Shown piece by piece: positions 42,749 through 51,400 of a DNA stretch of 64,000 bases. The stretch's first letter is position 1. Each line of letters begins with the position of its first letter. This stretch comes from RPRB01 sp035501615 (GTDB lineage Bacteria > Myxococcota > Myxococcia > Myxococcales > Myxococcaceae). Where the stretch lies: NCBI GenBank assembly GCA_035501615.1, contig DATJVY010000008.1, positions 1 to 64,000 on the forward strand, in the 5' to 3' direction. The notes under the pieces are model-generated. The model saw only the letters and a program-made list of their open reading frames with translations. It was not told where the DNA came from and ran no database searches. The position numbers were made by a program, and so were the translations under genes.

Positions 42749-43183
42749 CTAGTTTTTTTCTGGCCGTGTGGTGGGCGTCCGCCGGGCCTCCGCCTGCAGC
42801 TCTGCCAGGCGGCCGGCGAGTGCGGGCCGGAGGTACGCGCGGCGTGCGAGCTGGTCCTCCAGCCACGCCGCAACGTCTGCCACCGGGGTGCCCCTTTCCA
42901 GCAACAGCTCCACGTGGGAGCGCGCGGCGAGCACCGCCACCTCCCGGAGGTGCGGATCGTCGGCGTCGCGCGAGAGGCGGAGGTCGGCCTCCTCGAGCGC
43001 CTGGGCGAAGTTCCCCGCGCGGATCATCGCCGTCGCCCGCGACTGCACCACCCGCGCCGCGAGGAGTCCGCGGACCGCGAAGGCCAGCACCGCCGCGAGC
43101 GCGAGCACGCCCATCACCACCCAGCGCGTCGCCGGATGCGCGGAGCGAGGGGCCCGGAGGGGCGTTTCGGTCGAGGCGCTCAC
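42749..43183 (-). CDS. Single-pass membrane protein, hypothetical
   Basis: This 144-residue protein (GTG start at 43183) has a short polar N-terminus, one transmembrane helix (WVVMGVLALAAVLAFAVRGL, about residues 21-40) and a helical outer domain rich in Ala/Arg/Glu that looks like one or two TPR-like hairpins (SRATAMIRAGNFAQALEEAD). No family is recognised. It lies 17 bases downstream of aat on the same strand and upstream of a strong terminator, so both are probably on one transcript. Confidence 0.6.
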   Translation of the reverse strand: MSASTETPLRAPRSAHPATRWVVMGVLALAAVLAFAVRGLLAARVVQSRATAMIRAGNFAQALEEADLRLSRDADDPHLREVAVLAARSHVELLLERGTPVADVAAWLEDQLARRAYLRPALAGRLAELQAEARRTPTTRPEKN

Positions 43184-43200
43184 GTCTTGCCGCTGCTTCC

Positions 43201-43902
43201 CTAGCGCGGACCGCCCAGCGATGCGAACACCGGGTGGAGCTCCGGCCGGCCGTGGACCGCCGGTCCGAGCAGGCCGAGAAATCGCCGCCGGGGAACGTCC
43301 ACCGCGCCGAACCGCGCCAGGTGGTCGGTCTCCACCTGGCAGTCGATGAGCAGACATCCGGCGTCGAAGAGCGCCCGGGCTGCGGTCGCGAACGCCGCCT
43401 TCGAGGCGTCCGGGACACGGCTGAACATGCTCTCGCCGAAGAACGCCCGGCCCAGCGCCACGCCGTAGAGGCCACCCTCCAGCTTCCCGTCCCTCCACGC
43501 CTCGACCGAGTGGGCGTGCCCGAGCCGGTGCAGGGTGAGGTAGGCCTGCTCCATGTCGTGGGTGATCCACGTTCCGTCCTGACCCGGCCGGGGCGCCTCG
43601 GCACAGGCGCGCAGCACCTCCGCGAAGGCGGTGTCGGCCCGGATCTCGAAAGTCCTCCTCCGCAGCACCTTCTCCAGGCTTCGTGACACGTGGAGGCTCC
43701 CCGGCAGGAGGAGGAAGCGCGGGTCGGGGGAGTGCCAGAGGATGGGCTGGCCCTCCGAGTACCAGGGGAAGATGCCCCGGCGGTAGCCGGCGAGCAGGCG
43801 CTCCGGTGTGAGGTCGCCCCCCACTGCGAGGAGGCCCGACCGATCCGCCCGCTCCGGGGGAGGAAACGCTTCAGGGTCCTGGCCGAGGAGGAACACCGTC
43901 AC
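43201..43902 (-). CDS. aat: Leucyl/phenylalanyl-tRNA-protein transferase
   Basis: Aat adds Leu or Phe to proteins with N-terminal Arg or Lys, making them substrates for ClpS/ClpAP degradation (N-end rule). The 233 residues show the N-terminal signature GLLAVGGDLTPERLLAGYRR followed by GIFPWYSEGQPILWHSPDPR, then THDMEQAYLTLHRLGHAHSVE and GRAFFGESMFSR, all family hallmarks. The GTG at 43902 begins MTVFLLGQDPEAFPPPE. Length is standard. It is divergent from the next gene by 29 bases. Confidence 0.96.
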   Translation of the reverse strand: MTVFLLGQDPEAFPPPERADRSGLLAVGGDLTPERLLAGYRRGIFPWYSEGQPILWHSPDPRFLLLPGSLHVSRSLEKVLRRRTFEIRADTAFAEVLRACAEAPRPGQDGTWITHDMEQAYLTLHRLGHAHSVEAWRDGKLEGGLYGVALGRAFFGESMFSRVPDASKAAFATAARALFDAGCLLIDCQVETDHLARFGAVDVPRRRFLGLLGPAVHGRPELHPVFASLGGPR

Positions 43903-43931
43903 CGGACTTCTTGTAGCATCGCGGCTGCGGC

Positions 43932-44573
43932 GTGCCCCCCTCGTCGAGGCCCCCCAATCTCAACCGCGCCATCCGCGCCCTGATGCGCGATCTCGCGGAG
44001 CGCTCGCCCGAGTTCGCCCATCTCGTCCCGGCGAGGGTGCTGGTGGTGGCTGGCGAGGCGCGCCGGGCCTCGCGCGGCTCGGTGAAGCCGCTGTCCTTCG
44101 CGCGGGGCAAGAGCAAGGACCACTCCGGGACGAGTAAGCCGGTGGTGCGGGTGGAAGGCCGGCGGATGCTCTACTGCGTGACGCTCCGGCCGCTCTTCTT
44201 TCGAGACGCGCGGCCCTCGCAGCGCATCGAGACCCTGCTCCACGAGCTGTTCCACGTGAGCCAGGCGTTCGACGGGACGCTCGACCCGTCGCGGCGGCAC
44301 GCGCGTCTGGGGGGAAGGTTCTCCCGCAGCTTCCGGCCGGTCGTGCGCCGGTACCTCCGGCACTGTCCGCCCGAGGTGCTCGCCCCCTTCGCCCATCACG
44401 GACCGGTGCGCATCCTCGCCTGGCTCGAGCGGCCTCCGGCCACCCACGCCCGGGGACGCTCGCGCCGCATCTACACCGAGGACCAGCTGTACACGACGAC
44501 GGTCCAGATGCTCACCCGGAGGAAGCACCGGACGCCGGCTCCGCCCGACGGCTCGCGCCGCGCCCGGGAGTGA
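43932..44573 (+). CDS. Putative zinc metallopeptidase-like protein (HExxH)
   Basis: This 213-residue basic protein contains one HExxH motif in ETLLHELFHVSQAFDG, the classic zinc-peptidase helix, with a possible further ligand downstream. Before it are CVTLRPLFFRDAR and an N-terminal helix. It has no signal peptide or membrane helix and a Lys/Arg-rich C-terminus. The family resembles putative metallopeptidases found near phage and housekeeping genes, but the exact family is not recognised. The GTG at 43932 lies 29 bases from the divergent aat start. Confidence 0.6.
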   Translation: MPPSSRPPNLNRAIRALMRDLAERSPEFAHLVPARVLVVAGEARRASRGSVKPLSFARGKSKDHSGTSKPVVRVEGRRMLYCVTLRPLFFRDARPSQRIETLLHELFHVSQAFDGTLDPSRRHARLGGRFSRSFRPVVRRYLRHCPPEVLAPFAHHGPVRILAWLERPPATHARGRSRRIYTEDQLYTTTVQMLTRRKHRTPAPPDGSRRARE

Positions 44574-44618
44574 AGGCGACGGCGCGCCGCGGCGTCCGAA
44601 ACCGGCCGAGGGGCCCGC

Positions 44619-46331
44619 GTGTTAGTGTCCTCGGGCAGCGCTCCCTTGTCCCTCGCCCCTGGAACTCCCGTCGGGCGGTACGTCATCCGCCGCAAGCTCG
44701 CCGAGGGCGGGATGGCGGAGATCTTCCTCGCCCAGTCCCACGGGCCGGAGGGCTTCGAGAAACAGGTGGTCATCAAGCGCATTCGCTCGGCGCTGGCGGA
44801 CGACCCGAGCTTCGTCCAGATGTTCATCGCCGAGGCCCGCGTCGCCTCGAAGCTGAACCACGCCAACGTCGTCCACATCTTCGACTTCGACCAGCACGAG
44901 GACAGCTACTACCTGGCGATGGAGTACGTGCGGGGCAAATCGCTCGCCGAGGTGCACCGCCGCGCCCGCCTCATGGGGCGCCCCTTTCCTCCCGTGCTGG
45001 CCGCCCAGATCGCGCTCGAGGTCGCGCGCGGCCTCGCCTACGCCCACCGGCTCATGGATCACGGGCAGCCGCTGGGGCTGGTGCACCGCGACGTCACCCC
45101 GCACAACGTCCTCATCTCCTACGAGGGGGGGGTCAAGCTCACCGACTTCGGCATCGCGAAGGCGAGCAACCGCGCGAGCACCGTCGGGATGCTCAAGGGA
45201 AAGTTCGCGTACATGGCCCCGGAGCAGGCGCGGGGTGACCCGGTCGACGCCCGGACCGATCTCTTCGCTCTCGGCATCACGCTGTGGGAGCTGCTCACCG
45301 GGTCCCGCCTGTTCGACGGGGACAGCGACGTCGCCGTCCTTCGCGCGGTGCAGGAGCGGGAGATCTCGCCGCCCTCGGCCCTCAACCCGGCAGTGCAGCC
45401 CGCGCTGTCCGAGGTGGTGATGACCGCGCTGCAGCGCGACCCGGCCCGGCGCTACCAGACCGCGAGCGAGCTCGAGCGGCGGCTGCTCACCTACGTCATC
45501 GGAGCCACCCACGCCCCGGAGGACACCGACGTGGGCAGCTTCGTGCGCTCGCTCTTCCCGGACGACGCGGCGGCCGAGGAGGACACCGAGCCGGCCATCC
45601 CGCTCCAGCTCGTCTCCGAGGTGGGGCCCACCGCCTCCCGCCCCCAGGGCACCGCCCGGAGCGCGGGCATGCGCCAGACGCGCTCCGAGGGCCCCGGGCG
45701 CCTGCTGCAGCAGACCCTGCCCTCCGGCTCCATCGCTCCCGTCCCGGAGGACGAGGCCTTCGCCCCGACCCGGACCCCGGCGGGGCGCCGCACCTCCGCC
45801 GCGACCGCTCCCGGGCGCCAGAGCGTCATCACCCACGCCCCTGCCGAGGAGATGCGCCTGCTCTCCGCGCAGATCGGCGCCCGGCGCCGCCGGCTGATGG
45901 TCCTCGTCCTCGGGGCGCTGGTCGTGGTCGTCGTCGCCGGGGTCGCCTTCGTGGCCGGCCGGAGCGGCCCCTCCCCCGAGGTGGTCCCGACGCCCACCTC
46001 GACGGCGGTCGCGCCTCCGGCGGCCCCGGTCCTTCCGGTGCCTCCCGGCCCGGACGGCAAGCCCGCGGCCCCCCCGGCGCCTCCCAGGCCCCAGGAAGCG
46101 GCCATCCCCCCGGCTTCTCCCGGGTTTTTGCAGGTGAAGGCCCAGCCCTGGGGAAGGCTGTTCGTGGACGGCAAGTTCGCCGGGGACGTCGAGGGGGTGA
46201 GGCGGTTTCCCCTGGCTCCGGGCTCCCACACGGTCCGGTTGGTGAATGGCAAGAAGGCCAAGCCCTGGACGGTGGAGATCGAGTCCGGGAAGACCGAGGT
46301 CCGCCAGCACAGCTTCATCGAGGAGGAGTAG
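44619..46331 (+). CDS. Membrane Ser/Thr protein kinase with C-terminal PEGA-like domain
   Basis: This 570-residue protein has an active-looking Hanks kinase domain (about 22-290): LAEGGMAEIFLAQ, VVIKRIR, catalytic HRDVTPHNVLI, DFGIAKASN and YMAPEQARG. The HRDVxPxN form (Thr where most kinases have Lys) is common in myxobacterial kinases. A disordered region (about 300-420), a membrane helix at about 427-447 (VLVLGALVVVVVAGVAFVAG), a proline-rich stretch and a beta-rich PEGA-like domain (GRLFVDGKFAGDVEG) follow. The GTG at 44619 or the in-frame GTG 6 bases on may be the start. The target is unknown. Confidence 0.92.
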   Translation: MLVSSGSAPLSLAPGTPVGRYVIRRKLAEGGMAEIFLAQSHGPEGFEKQVVIKRIRSALADDPSFVQMFIAEARVASKLNHANVVHIFDFDQHEDSYYLAMEYVRGKSLAEVHRRARLMGRPFPPVLAAQIALEVARGLAYAHRLMDHGQPLGLVHRDVTPHNVLISYEGGVKLTDFGIAKASNRASTVGMLKGKFAYMAPEQARGDPVDARTDLFALGITLWELLTGSRLFDGDSDVAVLRAVQEREISPPSALNPAVQPALSEVVMTALQRDPARRYQTASELERRLLTYVIGATHAPEDTDVGSFVRSLFPDDAAAEEDTEPAIPLQLVSEVGPTASRPQGTARSAGMRQTRSEGPGRLLQQTLPSGSIAPVPEDEAFAPTRTPAGRRTSAATAPGRQSVITHAPAEEMRLLSAQIGARRRRLMVLVLGALVVVVVAGVAFVAGRSGPSPEVVPTPTSTAVAPPAAPVLPVPPGPDGKPAAPPAPPRPQEAAIPPASPGFLQVKAQPWGRLFVDGKFAGDVEGVRRFPLAPGSHTVRLVNGKKAKPWTVEIESGKTEVRQHSFIEEE

Positions 46332-46431
46332 CCCTCCCCCGAGAGTGAATAGGTTCAGGGGGTTCTGCGTCGAGCGGGTGGTCGACCGGCTCCTTGCCGG
46401 GGCAGGTCGGCCAGGGAAGGATGTTCCGGCG

Positions 46432-47679
46432 ATGGCGAGGCGGCGCGCAGGACTGCTGACGCTGGTCGCAGCGGCGCTGTTCTGGGGCCCGCTCGTCCTG
46501 CCCGTCCGCGTCCTCGCGCAGGACGAGCCCATTCCCCAGCCGGAGGGCGACGTCGACGTCACCGCCTTCGACGAGACGCTCAACCCGTATGGTCAGTGGG
46601 TCGACACCGGCAGCGGTCCCAACGACGGCCGCGCCTGGCGTCCCGACCCCGACGTCGTCGGAGAGGACTTCCAGCCTTACGCGACCGGCGGCCACTGGGT
46701 CTACTCGGACTGGGGATGGACCTGGGAGAGCGACTACCCCTGGGGCTGGGCGCCGTTCCACTACGGCCGCTGGGCCCTGACGCCTTCCTGGGGCTGGGTA
46801 TGGTACCCGGGGACCGTCTGGGCGCCTGCCTGGGTCGACTGGCGCTTCGGAGGCGGGTACATCGGCTGGGCGCCGCTGCCCCCGGTGGGCTACGCGGTCG
46901 TCGTCCAGCCCTGGCGGCCCTACTGGTGCTTCGTTCCGAGCAACGTGTTCGTCTACCACGACGTGTGGGCGTACCGGCTCCCCGTGGACCACATCCACTC
47001 GGCCTACGCGGCGACGGTGCCGGTGCACCAGGCCGTGAGCTACGGCCGGGCGCGCTGGTACGCCGGTCCCCCGTTGCCGCAGGTCGAGCACGCCGCGGGC
47101 CGCCCGGTGCCGCGCGTGACCGGCTTCACGCCTCCGGCGCCAGGCCGCGTGCAGGCGGTTCTTCCTCCGACGCGCGCGACCGGGACGCTGGCCCCGAGGG
47201 GTGGCTCCCCGTTCCCCGGAATGACGCCGGTGCGCCCGTCCACACCTGGCGGAGCTCCTCCCGCGCCGGGTGGCGGCTACCGAGCTCCGGCCGGCCCGAG
47301 CCCGTGGCGCGGCAGCCCGCCGAGCGGTGGCGCCCCGGCGCCCCGGCCGGCGAGTCCTCCCCCGAGCGCTCCGTCCGGGTCCGCGGCGCCGCGCCCGCGG
47401 TCGCTGGGCTACTGGAGCCCGCCGGCCCGTGGCTTCTCCGGACCCTCGGCGGCCCAGGGCTACGCCGCGTCGTCGCGCAGCTTCGCGGGCCAGCCGGCGA
47501 GCGGCTTCGGGTATGGGTCCCGCGGCTTCTCGGCGCCCTCGCGCGGGTTCTCCGCTCCGTCGGGTTCGCGGGGGGGCGGCGGCGGCATGCACGTCGGCGG
47601 TGGCGGCGGCCACTCCGGTGGCGGCGGCGGTGGGCACGGCGGCGGTGGCGGTGGCCATGGCGGTGGAGGCCACCGGTAG
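46432..47679 (+). CDS. DUF6600-like secreted protein with glycine-rich tail
   Basis: This 415-residue protein has a signal peptide (start MARRRAGLLTLVAAALFWGP, cleavage near VLAQ). The mature N-terminal half is full of tryptophan/tyrosine-rich repeats such as GHWVYSDWGWTWESDYPWGW and APFHYGRWALTPSWGW, characteristic of DUF6600-type proteins. A proline-rich middle follows, and the last 35 residues are almost all Gly/His (GGGGGHSGGGGGGHGGGG), a metal-binding or flexible tail. Function is unknown. The ATG at 46432 follows GGAAGGATG. GtrA lies 22 bases downstream. Confidence 0.8.
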   Translation: MARRRAGLLTLVAAALFWGPLVLPVRVLAQDEPIPQPEGDVDVTAFDETLNPYGQWVDTGSGPNDGRAWRPDPDVVGEDFQPYATGGHWVYSDWGWTWESDYPWGWAPFHYGRWALTPSWGWVWYPGTVWAPAWVDWRFGGGYIGWAPLPPVGYAVVVQPWRPYWCFVPSNVFVYHDVWAYRLPVDHIHSAYAATVPVHQAVSYGRARWYAGPPLPQVEHAAGRPVPRVTGFTPPAPGRVQAVLPPTRATGTLAPRGGSPFPGMTPVRPSTPGGAPPAPGGGYRAPAGPSPWRGSPPSGGAPAPRPASPPPSAPSGSAAPRPRSLGYWSPPARGFSGPSAAQGYAASSRSFAGQPASGFGYGSRGFSAPSRGFSAPSGSRGGGGGMHVGGGGGHSGGGGGGHGGGGGGHGGGGHR

Positions 47680-47701
47680 CGTCCGCGCCGAGGGGCCAGC
47701 C

Positions 47702-48202
47702 GTGACCGTCCCGGAGGACCGCGAGTCCGAAGGCGTTGCCCGAGGATGGATCCGCTTCGGCCGGTCGTCCTTCCGGGCGATCGTCGAGCGGGTGCTCCGG
47801 TCGTGGGCGGCGCGCAGCCTCCAGGTCGGCGCGCTCGCGACGCTGGTCGACGTCTGCGTCCTGCTGCTCTGCAAGAAGGTGCTCAAGCTGCCCACGCCCG
47901 TGGGTGCGGCGGTGGGCGTGGCCATCGGCTCGACCATCGCGTTCTTCCTGAACCGGAGCTTCGCCTTCCGTGCGCAGGGGACGCCGGTCACGGGGCAGGC
48001 GGTGAAGTTCATCATCTCCACCCTCATCGCCATGAGCATCCACGCCCCGCTGGTGGGGATCCTCGCCGACTGGCTGGACGTGCCGGTGGTCGTCGCGAAG
48101 CTCGTCGCCGACGTGCTGGTCTTCAGCGTCGGGCAGCTGCTCGTGCTGCGCTTCCTGGTGTTCCGGAAGTCGCACGCGCACACCGGGCAGCCGCAGGCGT
48201 AG
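47702..48202 (+). CDS. GtrA-family membrane protein
   Basis: This 166-residue protein has the four-helix GtrA fold: LQVGALATLVDVCVLLL, the diagnostic GVAIGSTIAFFLNRSFAFR, FIISTLIAMSIHAPLVG and VLVFSVGQLLVLRFLVF. GtrA proteins help move lipid-linked sugars or polyprenyl precursors for cell-surface polysaccharides and often accompany glycosyltransferases, none of which is next to this one. The GTG at 47702 is the chosen start; about 35 residues before the first helix are polar. Confidence 0.88.
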   Translation: MTVPEDRESEGVARGWIRFGRSSFRAIVERVLRSWAARSLQVGALATLVDVCVLLLCKKVLKLPTPVGAAVGVAIGSTIAFFLNRSFAFRAQGTPVTGQAVKFIISTLIAMSIHAPLVGILADWLDVPVVVAKLVADVLVFSVGQLLVLRFLVFRKSHAHTGQPQA

Positions 48203-48281
48203 GGCCCGCTCGAGCGCGCTCCCCGGGCGTAGACGCCTCGCACCGTCCGCTGTCCCGGGCAGGACGGGGCGGGGCTCGAGT

Positions 48282-50231
48282 CTAGTGCGTGTCCCGGGCG
48301 GCGCTTCCCTGAGCGGGGGCCTCGCCTGGCACCTGCGCCTGGAGGCGCTTCACCGCCTCCACCGCGGGGCCGAGGTCTGGCTGGCGGGACACGGCCTCCC
48401 GGTACTCGCGCAGGGCGTCCTTCTTCTTGTCCTGCGACTCGTAGAGCTGCCCCAGGTAGAAGTGCGGCGCGCCGAAGTTGGGGTCCACCGCCAGGCTGGC
48501 CTTGAAAGACTTCTCGGCCTCCGCGGTCTGCCCGCGCTCGAACAGCACCTGGCCCAGGTAGAGGTGGGCCAGCGGCTGTCGGCTGTCGGTGGCGAGCACC
48601 GCCCGGAGCGTCTTCAGCGCCATGTCCGGGTCTCCGCCACGGAAGTAGAGCGAGCCGAGCTCGGCCCGGGCCTCGAGCTGTGTGGGGTCTCGCCGCACCA
48701 GCTGCTCCAGCTCGGGCAGCGCCAGGTCGGGACGCCCCCGGCGGCTGTGGAGGATGCCCAGCCGCGACAGCACCGCGGTGTCCTCGGGGTGCCGCTCCCG
48801 GGCCTTCGCCAGCACCTTCTCGGCCGCCGCGTAGTCGCCCTTGGCCAGGTAGAGGTCGGCGAGCCCCAGGGCCGCGACCACGTCGTCGGGCTGCTCCTTG
48901 AGCACCGTCTGGTAGAGCGGCTCGGCCTTCGCGCTCACCCGCTTGCGGGAATAGAGGGCCGCCAGCTCGAGGCGGGCCTCGGAGGTCGGCTCGAGCTGGA
49001 GGCGGCGCTCGGCCTCGGCGATGGCCCCGTCCAGGTCGCCCATGGCGAGGTGTGCGTCGGCCAGCGCGGCACGGGCGCTCCCGTCCTGGGGGAACTCGCG
49101 GACCGCCTTCTCCAGCACCGCCACCGCCTCCTTGAAGCGGCCCAGCCCCACGTAGGCGATGGCCAGCCCGCGATAGGCCTCGGTGCTGCGGGAGGCCTTC
49201 CGGTCCTCGGCCATGAGGGAGATGGCCTTCTGGAACGCGGCCACCGCCTGGGTACGCTTGCCCTGCTTCAAGTACAGCTGCCCGAGCTGGGTGTAGGGCG
49301 CGCTGGCGGAGGGGTTGATGGTCTGCGCGCGCGCGAACGCCTGGTTGGCCTTCGCGTTGTCGCCGGTGCGGAAGTAGGAGAGCCCCAGGTTGAACCAGGC
49401 CTCGGCCGAGCGGGGGTCCTCCCTGGTCGCGGCCAGGAACTCGCGGCGTGCGCCGTCGAAGTCGTCCTTCCAGTCCAGGGCCACCCCGAGGTTGTTGTGG
49501 GCCTCGGCCGAGTGCGGGTCGAGCTGGAGGGTCCGCTCGAAGGCGCCGATCGCCCCGGGGACGTTCCCCTCCCGGAGCAGGAGCACCCCGAGGTTGTAGT
49601 GGGTGGTGGGGTCGAGCGGTGCTGCCTGTGCGGCGGCGAGGAGGAGCTCCTTCGCCTCGCCGGTGAGCCCCTGCTCCGCGAGCGCCTTGGCCAGGTTCAC
49701 CTTGGCCACGGTGAGGTTCGGGTCGAGCTCCAGCGCCTTGCGGTAGCTGGCGATGGCCGCGTCGAGCCGGGCGCTCCGCTGAAGCGACTCGGCGAGGTTG
49801 AAGTGCGCGGTGGCGTCGCGGGGCTGCAGCTCGGTCACCCGGGTCCAGGCCCGGACGGCCCCCTCGTTGTCGTCGAGCGAACGGGCGAGGAGCGCGCGCT
49901 CCACGTGCAGCGCCGGGTCCGAGGGGCTGGTGGCGATGGCCCCGTCGAGCAGGGTCTTGGCCTCCGCGGCCTCGCCCGCCAGGCGCAGCGCCCGCACCAG
50001 GAGCAGCGTGGACTCGGTCCCGGGCTGGCGGCGGGCCAGCTCGCGCAGAGGGGGGACCGCCTTGTCCGGCTCCTCGAGCGAGAGGTAGGCCAGCCCCAGA
50101 CGGCGAAGGGCGTCGGCGTCGTCGGGCGAGTCGCGGAGCCGGGCCTCGTCCGCCTTCACCGCCTCGCGGAGCTTGCCCGAGTCCGGGCCCGCGAGGAGGA
50201 GCAGGAGTGGGAGGAGCGCCGCGCCCGCCAT
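48282..50231 (-). CDS. Secreted TPR protein, last gene of the Glt/Nfs-like operon
   Basis: This 649-residue protein has a signal peptide (MAGAALLPLLLLLAGPDSGK) and about 16 consecutive tetratricopeptide repeats of 34 residues, for example LGLAYLSLEEPDKAVPPLRE, ALELDPNLTVAKVNLAKALA and LGVLLLREGNVPGAIGAFER. It is predicted periplasmic or outer-membrane associated and would scaffold protein contacts. The ATG at 50231 directly follows the stop of the upstream lipoprotein gene. In Myxococcus gliding machines, TPR periplasmic proteins of this type (AglT/GltE-like) act with GltG; this equivalence is inference. Confidence 0.88.
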   Translation of the reverse strand: MAGAALLPLLLLLAGPDSGKLREAVKADEARLRDSPDDADALRRLGLAYLSLEEPDKAVPPLRELARRQPGTESTLLLVRALRLAGEAAEAKTLLDGAIATSPSDPALHVERALLARSLDDNEGAVRAWTRVTELQPRDATAHFNLAESLQRSARLDAAIASYRKALELDPNLTVAKVNLAKALAEQGLTGEAKELLLAAAQAAPLDPTTHYNLGVLLLREGNVPGAIGAFERTLQLDPHSAEAHNNLGVALDWKDDFDGARREFLAATREDPRSAEAWFNLGLSYFRTGDNAKANQAFARAQTINPSASAPYTQLGQLYLKQGKRTQAVAAFQKAISLMAEDRKASRSTEAYRGLAIAYVGLGRFKEAVAVLEKAVREFPQDGSARAALADAHLAMGDLDGAIAEAERRLQLEPTSEARLELAALYSRKRVSAKAEPLYQTVLKEQPDDVVAALGLADLYLAKGDYAAAEKVLAKARERHPEDTAVLSRLGILHSRRGRPDLALPELEQLVRRDPTQLEARAELGSLYFRGGDPDMALKTLRAVLATDSRQPLAHLYLGQVLFERGQTAEAEKSFKASLAVDPNFGAPHFYLGQLYESQDKKKDALREYREAVSRQPDLGPAVEAVKRLQAQVPGEAPAQGSAARDTH

Positions 50232-50876
50232 CTACAGCTTCTCCACGAAGGGGCTCGCCCGGGCGTCGAACGTCTTCCGGGCCAGTACGTCGCGCCGTTT
50301 CTCCCACTCGGCCCGGGCCTTCTCCATCCGTTCCTGCTCGGGCTTGGCGGCCTTCCGCTTCTCGCCCAGCTCGGCCTCGCAGGCCGCGACCTGACGCTCG
50401 AAGTCCTTCGGGTCGTACCGCTCGCTGCCGGGAACCTTGACCTTCCGCACCGCGTTGAGTCGGGCGAGCTGGTAGCGGGCCACGGCGCAGGTGCGGTTCA
50501 GCTCGTCGAGGGTGCGGTTGCGGGTGTTGAGGTCCTGCTTCGCACGCAGGTAGTCGACGCGGGCCTGGGCCTCGTCGCGGGCCAGCACCGCCACGTCCTT
50601 GGAGGCCTGGTCCTTGGCCTGGCCGATCTCGTCGCTGGCCAGGGATTCGGACTTCTTCGCCCGGCGGATCTGGTCCCGGGTGCGGAAGATCTCGTTCTCC
50701 GCCTCGTCCACGCGGTCATAGGCCACGAAGAGGTCGTTCTCGGCCTCGACCAGGTCGATCTTGTTCTCGTAGGTGAGCTTGTTCACCATGTCGTCGGGCA
50801 CCGAGCGGCTGTACTTGCCGCCGCAGGCCGCGGCGAGGAGCGTCCAGAGCAGGAGCAGGGAGGGCCGTCGGTTCAT
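50232..50876 (-). CDS. Coiled-coil lipoprotein of the Glt/Nfs-like operon
   Basis: This 214-residue lipoprotein has a signal peptide with lipobox (MNRRPSLLLLWTLLAAACGG, acylated Cys in LAAAC). The mature part is almost all alpha-helical and charged, with heptad-like patterns such as DLVEAENDLFVAYDRVDEAE and DQIRRAKKSESLASDEIGQA, so a long coiled coil is expected; it would extend from the membrane into the periplasm. No family is recognised. It overlaps the upstream gene by 4 bases (ATGA) and abuts the TPR gene downstream. Confidence 0.85.
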   Translation of the reverse strand: MNRRPSLLLLWTLLAAACGGKYSRSVPDDMVNKLTYENKIDLVEAENDLFVAYDRVDEAENEIFRTRDQIRRAKKSESLASDEIGQAKDQASKDVAVLARDEAQARVDYLRAKQDLNTRNRTLDELNRTCAVARYQLARLNAVRKVKVPGSERYDPKDFERQVAACEAELGEKRKAAKPEQERMEKARAEWEKRRDVLARKTFDARASPFVEKL

Positions 50877-51400
50877 TGCACCGTCGCCTTGAAGTCGCCG
50901 AACACCGTCCGACCGCAGCCGAAGTCCACGCAGCGGACGAACGTCACGCTGAAGCTGCCGCCGACCGTCCCGCCGTCGCGCGGGACGTCGTAGAGCACCA
51001 GGAATCCGTTGTCGATCAGCGGGAACGACTTGCGCGGATCGTTGAACACGTCGCGGGTCACCAACCCTCGCTGCTGGCTGACCACCCCGCCGTCTGCCAG
51101 CACGCCTCCGTCGGGGCCGGCGTCGACCTGCGCGAAGTCGGGGAGGGGCGCGGCGAGGTCGACCAGGTCCCCGGTGTAGACCTTGAGGCCGTCGAGCTTC
51201 TCCGAGACCTCGAGCACCGTGTCCTCGCCCTGACCGCGGGGCCGGGTCCAGCGCACCGCGATCTCGTCTCCGGCGAAGCCCAGCTTGATGTCCTGGTAGG
51301 TGAGGTCGAGGATCTCCCCCAGGCTTCCCTCGATGGTCTTCGGACCGCAGGCGAGCGCCACCCCCACCAGGGCTGCGGCGATGGGGACGGCGCGCTTCAT
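50873..51400 (-). CDS. Lipoprotein, paralogue of the 59.8 kb lipoprotein
   Basis: This 175-residue lipoprotein begins MKRAVPIAAALVGVALACGP with lipobox ALAC. The mature part is beta-rich: SLGEILDLTYQDIKLGFAGD, then EIAVRWTRPRGQGEDTVLEV, and a closing GGSFSVTFVRCVDFGCGRTV strand pair followed by FGDFKA. The same order of elements (SL-E-hydrophobic strand, beta pairs, SFSVTFVxC/D...GRxVxGxF) appears in the protein at 59767-60276, so the two are paralogues. The start ATG at 51400 overlaps the stop of the 1085-residue gene by 4 bases; an upstream in-frame ATG adds five residues. Function unknown. Confidence 0.82.
   Translation of the reverse strand: MKRAVPIAAALVGVALACGPKTIEGSLGEILDLTYQDIKLGFAGDEIAVRWTRPRGQGEDTVLEVSEKLDGLKVYTGDLVDLAAPLPDFAQVDAGPDGGVLADGGVVSQQRGLVTRDVFNDPRKSFPLIDNGFLVLYDVPRDGGTVGGSFSVTFVRCVDFGCGRTVFGDFKATVQ

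Noticed and set aside
46315..50307. Minus-strand open frame of about 1330 codons across DUF6600, GtrA and the TPR gene
   Set aside because: It crosses real genes on both strands, is extremely Arg/Pro/Gly-rich and shows no domain; the true genes in other frames have clear signal peptides and repeats.
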